From Flavobacterium piscisymbiosum (GTDB taxonomy: Bacteria > Bacteroidota > Bacteroidia > Flavobacteriales > Flavobacteriaceae): a stretch of DNA of 64,000 nt. The position numbers and the translations under genes were made by a program. A model generated the notes under the pieces. It saw nothing but the letters and a program-made list of their open reading frames with translations, ran no database searches and was not told where the DNA came from. Below, piece by piece: positions 25,148 to 33,969 of this stretch. Each line of letters starts with the position of its first letter. Position 1 is the stretch's first letter. The stretch spans positions 1,674,001 through 1,738,000 of the forward strand of contig NZ_JAJJMM010000001.1 of NCBI RefSeq assembly GCF_020905295.1, read 5' to 3'.

Positions 25148-25648
25148 ATGGATTTACTATTGTTGTTGCTAGGTTTTATATGCATGATCGTCGGTATTTT
25201 TGGTAGTTTCCTGCCTGTCTTGCCCGGTTTATCCAGTTGTTGGGTGGGGCTTTTATTGCTATACATGACAAAAGCAGTCGAGAATAATTATTGGATCCTC
25301 GGTATTACGCTTGTAATCACGATAATAATTACGGTGCTGGATTATGTCATTCCGGCAAAAGGAACCAAAAAATTTGGAGGAAGTTCATACGGAATTTGGG
25401 GAACTAATATTGGTTTAATCGTTGGGATTTTTGCTCCTATACCGTTTGGAGTTATTATTGGTCCTTTTGTGGGGGCTTTTGTTGGTGAAATAATTTATGA
25501 TTCTAAAAATCACAAAAGGGCACTAAAAGCTGCAACGGGATCTTTACTTGGTTTTTTGGCTTCGAGTTTTATCAATTTTATGTTTTGTATTATTTTTCTA
25601 GGCATATTTTTGAGTGTAACATGGGAATATCGAAACCTTTTGTTTTAA
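25148..25648 (+). CDS. DUF456 family membrane protein
   Basis: A 166-residue protein with five hydrophobic segments and glycine-rich turns: FGSFLPVLPGLSSCWVGLLLLY, LDYVIPAKGTKKFGGSSYGIWGTNIGLIVG and GPFVGAFVGEI are typical of DUF456. Such repeated glycine-zipper-like segments are predicted membrane components of unknown role. Monocistronic. Confidence 0.85.
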   Translation: MDLLLLLLGFICMIVGIFGSFLPVLPGLSSCWVGLLLLYMTKAVENNYWILGITLVITIIITVLDYVIPAKGTKKFGGSSYGIWGTNIGLIVGIFAPIPFGVIIGPFVGAFVGEIIYDSKNHKRALKAATGSLLGFLASSFINFMFCIIFLGIFLSVTWEYRNLLF

Positions 25649-25754
25649 TTATGTAACATTTATTAAGCTTTTTTCTTATTTTTTGGTTTTTTAGTGCATA
25701 TTTACAAAAAAATAATTTCACTTTGATTTGATAACTAAAGGGTTATGTTTACTG

Positions 25755-25802
25755 ACACGAGCAGTTTTTTTTGTTTAACAACTGTTAATTGATCGCTCGT
25801 GT
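25755..25802. promoter_or_regulatory. inverted repeat upstream of the DUF937-like gene
   Basis: ACACGAGC and GCTCGTGT flank a 32-nt AT-rich centre that includes TTAACAACTGTTAA, itself a palindrome. It is 120 bp before the next ATG. A second small hairpin, CGATAAAAAG...TTTATCG, follows at about 25857-25880. It could be an operator or a cruciform; the rest of 25649-25922 shows nothing coding. Confidence 0.4.
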
Positions 25803-25922
25803 ATTTAACTTATTTTTTGGAAATGTTAAAATATTTTATATTTTTATCCTGATAAACGATAAAAAGCCTCACTTTATCGGTTATTTTGAATAGATTTAAA
25901 TAACATTTTAAACCATTTAAGT

Positions 25923-26525
25923 ATGACTCCAAACCTACAAATTGAACTTAGACGTTTTATTTCTTCTAATGTTGTTTCAAAGTTAAACAAGTTTTATTTT
26001 GAAAATGATGCACTTTTAATAAAGGGAATTGATGTTTCGATAGGTACAGTTTTAATGGGTTTGTACAATAGGGCCGAGGAATCGGATTTTTGTCAGGGAG
26101 TCGTCTCGCAAATACAGGAAGATTCAACCTTTTATCAGGAAGTCGATTTTGCATCAGGACGCATTTTATCAGTAGATGATTGTTATCGCTTAGAAGGAAA
26201 CGATTTACTGAAAGAAATTTTCAACAATAAAAAAGGAAGAATTTCTGAAATGATTTCTAACGAAGTTGGTATCAAAAGCGAAACAGCCAGAGAGATTCTA
26301 AACTTTTCAGCCTTATTAGTTGCTTCATATCTTAAAAACAATCTTCAATTGTTAGACAGTCTAAAATTACTTCTGGACGATCAAAAAAGAGATATCTTAA
26401 ACAGTATTCCTCCCGGAATCAAAATTATCCTTGGTTTCTCCTGTTACGAATCAGTCGAAGAAAAAAACCAATCCATCGGAAGATCTATTTTCACCCTTTT
26501 CGGACATAACTTTTTCAGTTTCTAG
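25923..26525 (+). CDS. DUF937-like protein
   Basis: A 200-residue soluble, mainly helical protein. The paired helical repeats (VSIGTVLMGLYNRAEESDFCQGVVSQIQ; DLLKEIFNNKKGRISEMISNEVGIKSETAREILNFSALLVASYL) resemble DUF937/YidB-type proteins. The C-terminal 40 residues are specific. No function is established. Monocistronic, convergent with the pseudouridine synthase gene. Confidence 0.6.
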   Translation: MTPNLQIELRRFISSNVVSKLNKFYFENDALLIKGIDVSIGTVLMGLYNRAEESDFCQGVVSQIQEDSTFYQEVDFASGRILSVDDCYRLEGNDLLKEIFNNKKGRISEMISNEVGIKSETAREILNFSALLVASYLKNNLQLLDSLKLLLDDQKRDILNSIPPGIKIILGFSCYESVEEKNQSIGRSIFTLFGHNFFSF

Positions 26526-26591
26526 AATAAAAAAATCCCATCTTACAAAGTAAAACAGGATTTATATTCAAATCAATTTTTGAAGCGTTTC

Positions 26592-27500
26592 TTAAACGTT
26601 TTTCAAATTGATAATTTCTTGATCTGTCAAAAAACGCCAGTTACCTCTAGGTAAATTCTTTTTGGTCAAACCAGCAAACGATACACGATCTATACGTAAA
26701 ACATCATATTCAAAGTGTTCGAATATAGCGCGAACTACTTTTACATTTGATGAACGCAGTTTAAGACCCACTTCGCTTTTTGCTTCTTTCTCGATATAAC
26801 TTACTTCTTCAACAAACACTCTGTGTCCGTCAAGAACCAAACCTTTGCTTATTTTTTCTAAATCCTCGAATTTTAGGTTTTTATCTAAAGAAACCTGATA
26901 AATTTTAGATGATTTCTGACTCGGTAAAGTAAATTTACGAATCATATCTGTATCATTAGTAAACAACAATAAACCCGTTGTGTTTTTGTCCATTCTGCCA
27001 ATCGGAGCAATTTTTGCCGTTGTAGAACCACGAACAAGTTCCAGAACGTTACGGTATTCCTGACCTTCGTCAAGAGCAGTTGTAAAGTTTTTAGGTTTGT
27101 TCAACAAGATGTATTCTTTCTTTTCAGGAGTCAAAATAGCACCATCAAAATTAATAACATCATTCAATTTTACTAAATAACCCATTTCAGTAACCGGTAC
27201 GCCATTTACTTTTACGTTCCCGGACTGAATGTATATATCAGCATCACGACGCGAACAAACACCAGAATTAGAGATGTATTTGTTCAAACGAATTTCGTCT
27301 GCAGCTTTTTGTCTTTTTGGAGCCTGATTCTGTTTTTTGATTTTTTCAGCCTTTTCTTCTTCGGCAGCCTTAACAGCAGGTTTCACTTTTTTTGGCCCTT
27401 GGGCGCGCTTCGCCATAGGAGGTTTTGGCTTGTTAGAGTTTGGTCTAGAGCTATTTGGCCTAGAACCACCTCTTTTATTATTGCCTTCCTTATTGTTCAT
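26592..27500 (-). CDS. RluB/RsuA-family pseudouridine synthase
   Basis: A 302-residue rRNA-modifying enzyme. Residues 1-70 are a basic, Lys/Arg/Pro/Asn-rich tail, common in Bacteroidota homologues. An S4 RNA-binding domain follows (IRLNKYISNSGVCSRRDADIYIQSGNVKVNGVPV, about 71-105). The catalytic domain has the signature IGRMDKNTTGLLLFTND, where the aspartate is the nucleophile. The most likely target is 23S rRNA (RluB-like), but RluE/RluF or 16S RsuA specificity cannot be excluded. Monocistronic. Confidence 0.9.
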   Translation of the reverse strand: MNNKEGNNKRGGSRPNSSRPNSNKPKPPMAKRAQGPKKVKPAVKAAEEEKAEKIKKQNQAPKRQKAADEIRLNKYISNSGVCSRRDADIYIQSGNVKVNGVPVTEMGYLVKLNDVINFDGAILTPEKKEYILLNKPKNFTTALDEGQEYRNVLELVRGSTTAKIAPIGRMDKNTTGLLLFTNDTDMIRKFTLPSQKSSKIYQVSLDKNLKFEDLEKISKGLVLDGHRVFVEEVSYIEKEAKSEVGLKLRSSNVKVVRAIFEHFEYDVLRIDRVSFAGLTKKNLPRGNWRFLTDQEIINLKNV

Positions 27501-27904
27501 AAATTCTGTAATTTGTGCAAAGATAGTTTATTCTTGCTAAATAATCCTAAGTTCATTGTTCTTAGATTAATAGCTATTATTTTTTAGGGTTGCAGGAGCA
27601 GTACAATTGGCTTTTTTTCAGGCATGTTGTCCCGCTTTTCATTTCAATCTTTTATTTTTTTAAAGAAAAAAAATAAAAGGATTTCCACTGCAATCGGGGC
27701 TATTTTCAGATAATTGGCTTTTTTTAGGCATTTTGAGAGGAGGGTTTTACCACAGAGATGCACAAAGTTTAAACACAGAGATACACAAAGATTTAGAAAA
27801 ACTCAGTGAATCTTTGTGAAACCTTTGTGTATCTCTGTGGTAATTATTTCAAACAAAAAATCAGTGTAAACCGGTCAAATCCGTACAATCTGTGGGCTAT
27901 CACT
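27501..27904. repeat. intergenic gap with palindromic repeats
   Basis: 27590-27725 resembles a degenerate intergenic element (GGAGCAGTAC, CCCGCTTTTCATT, AAAGGATTTCCACTGCAATCGGGGCT). 27750-27842 is a large palindrome made of ACCACAGAGAT.CACAAAG units and their inverse CTTTGTGTATCTCTGTGGT. No gene is seen. Confidence 0.7.
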
Positions 27905-28861
27905 CTAAGGATGTAAAAGCAGGTTCTTCCCGTGCCATAAAACACTAGGGTTTATCAAAACAATACAGCAAACCCCAGAAACAATCAGGAATTTCAATAC
28001 ATTATGCAAAAGCAGAAACTGTCCTTTCGAATTCGATTTCCATAAATAAATCAGGAAAAACAATAAAACAGCAAAACAGATATAAAAGTAAATATCCATA
28101 TAGCCCACATCATAAATGTTGATCAGGATATATACCGGAATTACGGTTAGAAATGTTAGAACTGTAATAATTTGTTTAGAAACCGTTTCGTTATAAATGA
28201 TCGGAATGGTTCTGTAGTTGTTTACCAAATCGCCTTTAAGATTCTCCAGATCTTTTATCATTTCGCGAATAAGCAATAATAAAAATAAGAAAACCGCATG
28301 TGCCGAAATCACCATAAAATGACTCATATGATCTTCGATTTCTTCAAACGAAACCTTATTGTAGAAATATAGCAGAATAGCGAAAAAAGGCAGAACAGCC
28401 AAAAATGCTGCTGTCAAATTACCAACAATTGGATATTTTTTTATTTTATGAGAGTAAAACCAAATAAGGAAAATATATGCCGAAAAAAACAAAAATGCTC
28501 GCCAGGAAACAATCAAAGCCATCAGAACCGCGATAAAATTAAGCGTAAAATAAACCGAAAGCTTAGTTTTCTGACTCACCAATCGATCCAGCATCGATTT
28601 GTTTGGGCGATTAATTAAATCCTTCTGACTATCGTAGAAATTATTAATAATATAACCCGAAGCAATTGTAATTGCCGAAGCAAAAACGATTAAAAACAAA
28701 TTAAAATCAAGTAAAATATCAAGCGCTCTTTTTTCCGGAGCCAATATAAAAATCGCAGATAAATATTGTGCTAAAACAATAATAGGAATGTTGTAACCTC
28801 TCACTACTGAGAACAAACTAACAATTTTCATTACTAAAAGTTTATGCTGTCTGCTTAACAT
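27905..28861 (-). CDS. UbiA-family prenyltransferase (geranylgeranylglycerol-phosphate synthase-like)
   Basis: A 318-residue membrane enzyme with about eight hydrophobic segments. The first aspartate-rich motif is NNFYDSQKDLINRPNKS (about 90-106). The second lies in the loop REMIKDLENLKGD (about 210-222). Together they bind a prenyl-diphosphate with magnesium. The family is near the menaquinone (MenA) and digeranylgeranylglyceryl-phosphate synthases; the precise acceptor is uncertain. An alternative start is the Met at 28831. It lies near DUF502 and mevalonate genes, which make the isoprenoid precursors. Confidence 0.8.
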   Translation of the reverse strand: MLSRQHKLLVMKIVSLFSVVRGYNIPIIVLAQYLSAIFILAPEKRALDILLDFNLFLIVFASAITIASGYIINNFYDSQKDLINRPNKSMLDRLVSQKTKLSVYFTLNFIAVLMALIVSWRAFLFFSAYIFLIWFYSHKIKKYPIVGNLTAAFLAVLPFFAILLYFYNKVSFEEIEDHMSHFMVISAHAVFLFLLLLIREMIKDLENLKGDLVNNYRTIPIIYNETVSKQIITVLTFLTVIPVYILINIYDVGYMDIYFYICFAVLLFFLIYLWKSNSKGQFLLLHNVLKFLIVSGVCCIVLINPSVLWHGKNLLLHP

Positions 28862-28928
28862 TTTTTAAAGTTAGTTTGTGATTTTAATTTAAGGCTTGTT
28901 TTAATTTAAAGAAAGTAGTTTAAAAATA

Positions 28929-29519
28929 TTAAAGTTTATCCTTTAACAGTGCTTTCGAACCAAAACCTAATTTCCGAATGCAAGCTAAGGCTTCTTTTTG
29001 AGAAATGTTAACTTCTTTGATGTCTTTTTTTTCTACAAAACAAACAGAGCCGCTCCATGGGTTTGGTGCAGCGGGAACAAAGACTGCAAAATTGTTATCG
29101 TTTATTTGCTCTATCAAAAAGGCAAATTGCGTTCCTGCATCTGTTGGAACCAGAACGACCTTTAAGTTTTCATTAGATTCCATACCCATAATATTTTCGT
29201 TCGTTTTTTTTATGAACGAATAACCGGGAATGAAACTCAAAATTCCGTTTTCGAGTTTTTGAATCAATTTCTTTGCATAAGCTGTTCTGGCAATTAAACC
29301 AGCAGTAATACAAATAATGAAAATGATTATTATGGCTACAATCTCCTCAATTGCCAATCCTAAAATCTTCACTTTCGGGAAATGACTTATTATGGGAAGC
29401 GTAATTTTCTGAATGATATGATATCCTTTTTCCAGAATAATCAATAACAAAACAATTGGTGCTAAAAACAGAATTCCGCCCAAAAAAGTTGCTTTGATAA
29501 TCTTTAAAATGCTTTTCAT
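28929..29519 (-). CDS. DUF502 family membrane protein
   Basis: A 196-residue protein with two membrane segments (about 10-30 and 58-80). A soluble part with VVLVPTDAGTQFAFLIEQI, VFVPAAPNPWSGSVCFVEKKDI and a conserved end with CIRKLGFGSKALL follows. These blocks define DUF502. The function is unknown; plant homologues (COV/LCV) act in trafficking. Confidence 0.88.
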   Translation of the reverse strand: MKSILKIIKATFLGGILFLAPIVLLLIILEKGYHIIQKITLPIISHFPKVKILGLAIEEIVAIIIIFIICITAGLIARTAYAKKLIQKLENGILSFIPGYSFIKKTNENIMGMESNENLKVVLVPTDAGTQFAFLIEQINDNNFAVFVPAAPNPWSGSVCFVEKKDIKEVNISQKEALACIRKLGFGSKALLKDKL

Positions 29520-29594
29520 ATTAAATAACTTTTAGGGTGATAATTTCTAGAAAAGGATATTCAATAAGCCGGATTTTTTTAAAGAAGTTTAAAA

Positions 29595-30533
29595 TTAGAA
29601 TTGGTAAACAACTTCTAATTTATAATCTTTTAAAGATACTTTAGCACGTTCTAAGTCTTCAGTAAAGCCAAGAATATAACCACCTCCGCCAGAACCACAA
29701 AGTTTTAGGTAATAATCGTTTGTGTCAATTCCGTTTTGCCAGATTCCGTGAAATTGTTCCGGGATCATTGGTTTAAAGTTGTTTAAAACGACTTTTGATA
29801 GCTTTTTAGTATTGGTGAACAACGATTTCATGTCGCCATGCAAAAAGTTTTCTACGCAGGCATCAGTATATTTTACAAATTGGTTTTTAAGCATTGCACG
29901 GAAACCTTTGTCTTTTAGGTTTTCCATAAAAATGTTGACCATAGGAGCTGTTTCGCCTACAATTCCAGAATCTAATAAAAAGACAGCACCTTTTCCGTCA
30001 AAACTTTGAGTCGGAATACCGGTTGCTTCAATATTATCTTTAGAATTAATTAAAATCGGAATACTCAAATAACTGTTTAAAGGATCTAAACCAGAACTTT
30101 TTCCGTGGAAAAAACTCTCCATTTGAGCAAAAATATTTTTTAGTTGTAACAGTTTTTCGCGAGTTAAATTCTCTAAAACTGTTATTTTGTGTGTAGCATA
30201 TTTATCGTAAATAGCTGCAACAAGAGCGCCGCTGCTACCAACTCCGTATCCTTGCGGAATACTTGAGTCAAAATACATTCCGGTTTCGACATCATTTTTT
30301 AAACTTACCAAATCAAAAGCAACCAATTCCGGTTGTTCTGTTTGTAAAGTTTCAAGATAAGTTGCAAAACGTTGTAAACTTGCATTTGATGCGATTGCTT
30401 CAGCCGAAGGATCTTCGATTTTCTTCAATGCACCATTGTAAAAATTATAAGGAATAGAAAGTCCTTTAGAGTCGCGGATGATTCCGTATTCTCCAAAGAG
30501 TAATATTTTTGAGTAAAATAATGGTCCTTTCAT
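29595..30533 (-). CDS. GHMP-family mevalonate kinase-like protein
   Basis: A 312-residue kinase. Motif 1 is near the N-terminus (KILLFGEYGII), motif 2 is the phosphate loop PQGYGVGSSGALVAAIY (about 93-109), and motif 3 is LCGSGGGGYILGFTED near the C-terminus. The adjacent mvaD makes a mevalonate-pathway role likely: phosphorylating mevalonate or phosphomevalonate. Which of the two is not clear from sequence. The ATG lies 2 bp after the stop of a 49-codon small ORF, so translation may be coupled. Confidence 0.82.
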   Translation of the reverse strand: MKGPLFYSKILLFGEYGIIRDSKGLSIPYNFYNGALKKIEDPSAEAIASNASLQRFATYLETLQTEQPELVAFDLVSLKNDVETGMYFDSSIPQGYGVGSSGALVAAIYDKYATHKITVLENLTREKLLQLKNIFAQMESFFHGKSSGLDPLNSYLSIPILINSKDNIEATGIPTQSFDGKGAVFLLDSGIVGETAPMVNIFMENLKDKGFRAMLKNQFVKYTDACVENFLHGDMKSLFTNTKKLSKVVLNNFKPMIPEQFHGIWQNGIDTNDYYLKLCGSGGGGYILGFTEDLERAKVSLKDYKLEVVYQF

Positions 30534-30535
30534 GT

Positions 30536-30685
30536 TTATTTAATGTCTTTCTTTATTTTATTTGGAGTAGAAGATTTTTTATTTAATCCCTTCTCAAGAA
30601 TCTCTCGAACTTTTCTTATAATTATAGGATTGTTACATTCCATAATCAATTTTATTACTTTGATTTTTTCTGCTTTGATACCCAT
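30536..30685 (-). CDS. antitoxin-like small protein (orphan)
   Basis: A 49-codon frame between mvaD and the GHMP kinase gene. The start MGIKAEKIKVIKLIMECNN resembles the short helical N-terminus (M-x-I-x-AEK-x-x-x-IK-x-L) of small proteins that accompany RelE/ParE-type toxins in Bacteroidota. The end is short and lysine-rich (LEKGLNKKSSTPNKIKKDIK). No toxin gene follows; the next gene is the kinase, 2 bp away. It is either a remnant antitoxin or a small protein with another job. The frame has an ATG and a normal stop but no strong ribosome binding site. Confidence 0.5.
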   Translation of the reverse strand: MGIKAEKIKVIKLIMECNNPIIIRKVREILEKGLNKKSSTPNKIKKDIK

Positions 30686-30716
30686 CAATCAAAATTTTAA
30701 TTAAAGATACGTAAAA

Positions 30717-31817
30717 TTATAATACAATTGCACCTTCTCCAATTTGGTCGCAAATGTACTGACGATTCTGACAAAATACAACTAATTCGTCCTTAATAAA
30801 TTGTAATACTTTCTCGCTAACGTTTTCGGGATAAAGGACATGTACATTTGCACCGGCATCAAGCGTAAAACAAACCGGAATTTGGGTTTCATTTCTGAAT
30901 TTCCAGATCGCATTTATGATCTGCAAAGTGTTTGGTTTCATTAAAATAAAATACGGCATCGATGTCATCATCATAGCATGCAAAGTCAAAGCTTCACTTT
31001 CGACCACTTTAATAAATTCATCTAAATTTCCACTTTCAAAAATGGCAATTAATTGATCCAGATTTTCATGTGCCTGAGCAAAACGTCTTTCGGCATAAGG
31101 ATGATTGTGCATTAAATCATGTCCTACCGTGCTCGAAACTTGTTTTTCGCCTTTATCAACCAATAAAATAGTGTCCTGATAGTTCTTGAAATTCTCATGA
31201 ATAGTATATGGAAATTCAATCCCAAATAAATCAGAACTTCCTTCAATATTCGCCTGATTTCCCCATGCAACAACATTTCCTTTTACACTTCTGCAAGCGC
31301 TTCCAGAACCTAAACGGGCTAAAAATGATGCTTTTTGATAAAAGTATTCATCCGTCATTTCCGGATTTAAAGCTTTTTCTAAACTCATAAAATTCATCGC
31401 CAAAGCTGCCATTCCAGATGCAGAAGAAGCAATTCCTGAACTGTGCGGAAACGTATTTTGAGTATCAATTGTAAAATGATAGTCTTTCAAAAAAGGTAAA
31501 TACACTTCAATTCGTTCTAAAAACTTCTGAATTTTAGGTTTGAAATCTTCTTTTGACTTTCCTTCAAAAAGTAAATCAAATGAAAAATTGTTTGTCGTGC
31601 TGAGCGAAGTCGAAGCATCTCTTTTTTCAAATCCCACTTTAGTAATCGTCTTGCAATTATTAAGCGTAAAACTTACAGATGGATTTGCCGGAATTTGATT
31701 GTCTTTTTTTCCCCAATATTTTACTAATGCAATATTGCTGGGAGCGCTCCATTCAAAATTTCCGTTTTCGATCGTCGAAGTATATTTTTTAGGAATAAAA
31801 TCAGTTGCTGTAACCAT
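30717..31817 (-). CDS. mvaD: diphosphomevalonate decarboxylase
   Basis: A 366-residue GHMP-family enzyme that makes isopentenyl diphosphate from mevalonate diphosphate with ATP. Family signatures: APSNIALVKYWGKKD (25-39), PSVSFTLN, FPHSSGIASSASGMAALA (about 127-144) and LDAGANVHVLY near the end. Residues 68-75 (ASTSLSTT) are the translation of a 24-bp palindromic-repeat arm (31593-31616), apparently inserted in a surface turn. The minus-strand sequence upstream has TATCTTTG (31835-31842), a -7-type element. It heads an operon with the small ORF and the kinase. Confidence 0.93.
   Translation of the reverse strand: MVTATDFIPKKYTSTIENGNFEWSAPSNIALVKYWGKKDNQIPANPSVSFTLNNCKTITKVGFEKRDASTSLSTTNNFSFDLLFEGKSKEDFKPKIQKFLERIEVYLPFLKDYHFTIDTQNTFPHSSGIASSASGMAALAMNFMSLEKALNPEMTDEYFYQKASFLARLGSGSACRSVKGNVVAWGNQANIEGSSDLFGIEFPYTIHENFKNYQDTILLVDKGEKQVSSTVGHDLMHNHPYAERRFAQAHENLDQLIAIFESGNLDEFIKVVESEALTLHAMMMTSMPYFILMKPNTLQIINAIWKFRNETQIPVCFTLDAGANVHVLYPENVSEKVLQFIKDELVVFCQNRQYICDQIGEGAIVL
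31593..31616. repeat. intragenic repeat arm in mvaD
   Basis: 24 bases match the 25-bp arm of 9852-9876 apart from two or three changes. It is read in frame, giving ASTSLSTT on the minus strand. Confidence 0.85.
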
Positions 31818-31961
31818 GAAATATAAAATTTTGGCAAAGATAGTTTTTAAATATTTTTACCATATAAGTTATATAAGAAATTATAAGTTTGGCTTTGATT
31901 AAAATGAACTTATATGGTTTAAACTTTCTTTTTAACTATTTTTGACTAAAATTTGAATAGA

Positions 31962-32444
31962 ATGAAATTAAACAAGATCACCAAAATCGTCGTAGCATTA
32001 ATAATTTGTTTAATGGTTGGGTATTCTGCAAGCATAGTGACCAGGCCAAGTGTTGAAACGTGGTATCCAACAATTATAAAACCAAGTTTTAATCCGCCAA
32101 ATTGGATTTTTATGCCGGTTTGGACATTGCTTTATATTTTAATGGCAGTCGCAGCAGGATTGGTTTGGGATAAAATAAAGGAACAAAACCAGGAAGTAAA
32201 AGTTGCCTTAGGTTTCTTTTTGATTCAATTGACATTGAATGCTATTTGGTCGTATATATTTTTCGGGTTAAAAAATCCCATGTTGGCTTTGATCGAAATT
32301 GCATTATTATGGTTAATGATTTACGAAACGTATTTAAAGTTTACCAAAATCAACAAAACTGCAGGTTATTTACTGATTCCCTATATGGCTTGGGTTGCTT
32401 TTGCCGGGATTTTGAATGCTAGTATTTGGTGGTTGAACAGATAA
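31962..32444 (+). CDS. TspO/MBR family protein
   Basis: A 160-residue protein with five membrane helices. Landmarks are PSVETWYPTIIKPSFNPPNWIFMPVWTLLYILMAVAAGLVWD (about 29-70) and NAIWSYIFFGLKNPMLALIEI, plus the tryptophan-rich end (YMAWVAFAGILNASIWWLNR). TspO binds tetrapyrroles and is linked to porphyrin and stress control. The ATG at 31962 is preferred to a TTG three codons earlier. Monocistronic. Confidence 0.92.
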   Translation: MKLNKITKIVVALIICLMVGYSASIVTRPSVETWYPTIIKPSFNPPNWIFMPVWTLLYILMAVAAGLVWDKIKEQNQEVKVALGFFLIQLTLNAIWSYIFFGLKNPMLALIEIALLWLMIYETYLKFTKINKTAGYLLIPYMAWVAFAGILNASIWWLNR

Positions 32445-32449
32445 AAAAA

Positions 32450-33199
32450 TTAATTTTTAGTTTCTGCTTTTAGTTTCTTAAACATTTCATTTTTAGCATA
32501 CAAAAAATCCATTGTAGTTAAAATATTATTGTTTTCTATAAGATTTTTAGATCTTGGGTCGGCGTCGCAGAAATCAATAAAAAGATCTTTTTCTTCGGGT
32601 TTTAATTTTAAATCGTTAGTAAAGAAAGAGGAAGGAATAGAGGCCGCTACGAGTTTCTTAAAGCTACTATCCTCAGTTTTTTTCTTGAATTCTTCTTTCT
32701 TATCATTTTTAAATAGATTAAAAACTCCTTTTCCGATTCGGGAAAAGTCCATCCCATTTGGAATAGTTCCGTCGTAAACACCTGTATATTTTTGTAAAGA
32801 AGCGGCATCTTTTTCGAATTTTACTTTATCCAGATCTTGTTGGGAAATTTTAAATGGCTCAAGTTTCATGTTGGTTACTATAACTTCATCTAATTCTTCA
32901 GGTCTTGGAATCATGTTGACAATAATATTATTTTTATCAATGTTTTCCTGGGATATTTTTAATCTTGTAAAAAAGTGATTTTTATGAAAGAAAAGTAAAC
33001 TATCCTTAGGTCTAACCAAAATTGAAAAGTCTCCTAAATAATCGGTTGTTGTACTGGTTTTGGCTGTTTTATTGATAACTTCTACTTTTTTGAGAGGGAA
33101 ATTATTAGATAATACCTTTCCCTGGATTAACTTTTCTGTTTGAGAAATAGAAAGCTGATACGTTAAAAAAGAAATTATAGTGAGCAATTTTACTTTCAT
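32450..33199 (-). CDS. carboxypeptidase-like regulatory domain protein (paralogue 3)
   Basis: A 249-residue exported protein. The signal peptide MKVKLLTIISFLTYQLSIS is followed by a carboxypeptidase-like domain (LIQGKVLSNNFPLKKVEVINKTAKTSTTTDYLGDFSILV), then PEELDEVIVTN, a TonB-box-like segment normally found in TonB receptors, and a family-specific C-terminal domain ending LTTMDFLYAKNEMFKKL. It is the last of three tandem paralogues. The barrel of a receptor is absent. Function unknown; perhaps a periplasmic or TonB-interacting adaptor. Confidence 0.75.
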   Translation of the reverse strand: MKVKLLTIISFLTYQLSISQTEKLIQGKVLSNNFPLKKVEVINKTAKTSTTTDYLGDFSILVRPKDSLLFFHKNHFFTRLKISQENIDKNNIIVNMIPRPEELDEVIVTNMKLEPFKISQQDLDKVKFEKDAASLQKYTGVYDGTIPNGMDFSRIGKGVFNLFKNDKKEEFKKKTEDSSFKKLVAASIPSSFFTNDLKLKPEEKDLFIDFCDADPRSKNLIENNNILTTMDFLYAKNEMFKKLKAETKN

Positions 33200-33208
33200 G
33201 AATGAATT

Positions 33209-33946
33209 TTAGTTTTTAAATCCTGTATTTAACTTTTTAAACTCTTCATTTTTAGCATATAGAAAGTCTATCAATTCCAAATCATTTGATTTTTCTAAAA
33301 GTGTTTTAGATTTTGGATCGGCATTACAAAAGTTTAAGAAAATTTCTTTTTCTTCGGGGTTTATTTTTAAATTTTTGATGAAAAAATCTGGAGGACAAGA
33401 AGCGATGGCAAGTTTCTTAAAATGATCGTCACGTGGCTCAATCTTTTTCTTCGGTTTGTCAAAAATAGGGTAAATAATATTTATAGCATTTTTAATTTTA
33501 CCATCATAAACAGTAACCTTGTTAGTAACATCATCAAATTGCTTGCGAATTTTGATTTTATTTATTTCTTCTCTGTCATTGGCGATTTTTTTAAGTTCAG
33601 TTTTTTTAAAAATAGATCTGGAAACTACAACATTCTCCAATTCCTCGGCTTTTTGAGTCATCTCAACAATGAGATAGCTTTTTTCCAGATCTTTCAAAGT
33701 TAGCTTCAATCTTGTAAATAAATAATCCTTTGAAAAAAACAATAGACTGTCCTGCTCTTTTGCTAAAATAGAAAACTCTCCCAATTCATTTGTTCTCGTA
33801 CTTGTTTTGGCGGTTTTGTTTATAACCTCAACTTTATTAAGCGGATAATCTTTAGAAATAACTTTTCCGTAAAGCAGTTTTTCTGTTTGAGAAATAGAAA
33901 GCTGGTAAGTTAAAAAAGAAATTGTGGTAAGCAGTTTTACTTTCAT
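33209..33946 (-). CDS. carboxypeptidase-like regulatory domain protein (paralogue 2)
   Basis: A 245-residue protein with the same plan as its neighbours: signal peptide (MKVKLLTTISFLTYQLSIS), regulatory domain (LLYGKVISKDYPLNKVEVINKTAKTSTRTNELGEFSIL), and a weaker TonB-box-like AEELENVVVSR. The central part is the most diverged of the three (KKTELKKIANDREEINKIKIRKQFDDV). The C-terminus is conserved (NPEEKEIFLNFCNADPKSKTLLEKSNDLELIDFLYAKNEEFKKL). The gap to paralogue 3 is 9 bp, so they are probably cotranscribed. Confidence 0.75.
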   Translation of the reverse strand: MKVKLLTTISFLTYQLSISQTEKLLYGKVISKDYPLNKVEVINKTAKTSTRTNELGEFSILAKEQDSLLFFSKDYLFTRLKLTLKDLEKSYLIVEMTQKAEELENVVVSRSIFKKTELKKIANDREEINKIKIRKQFDDVTNKVTVYDGKIKNAINIIYPIFDKPKKKIEPRDDHFKKLAIASCPPDFFIKNLKINPEEKEIFLNFCNADPKSKTLLEKSNDLELIDFLYAKNEEFKKLNTGFKN

Positions 33947-33969
33947 TTGAAAAGTTTTTTTAATCTTTT

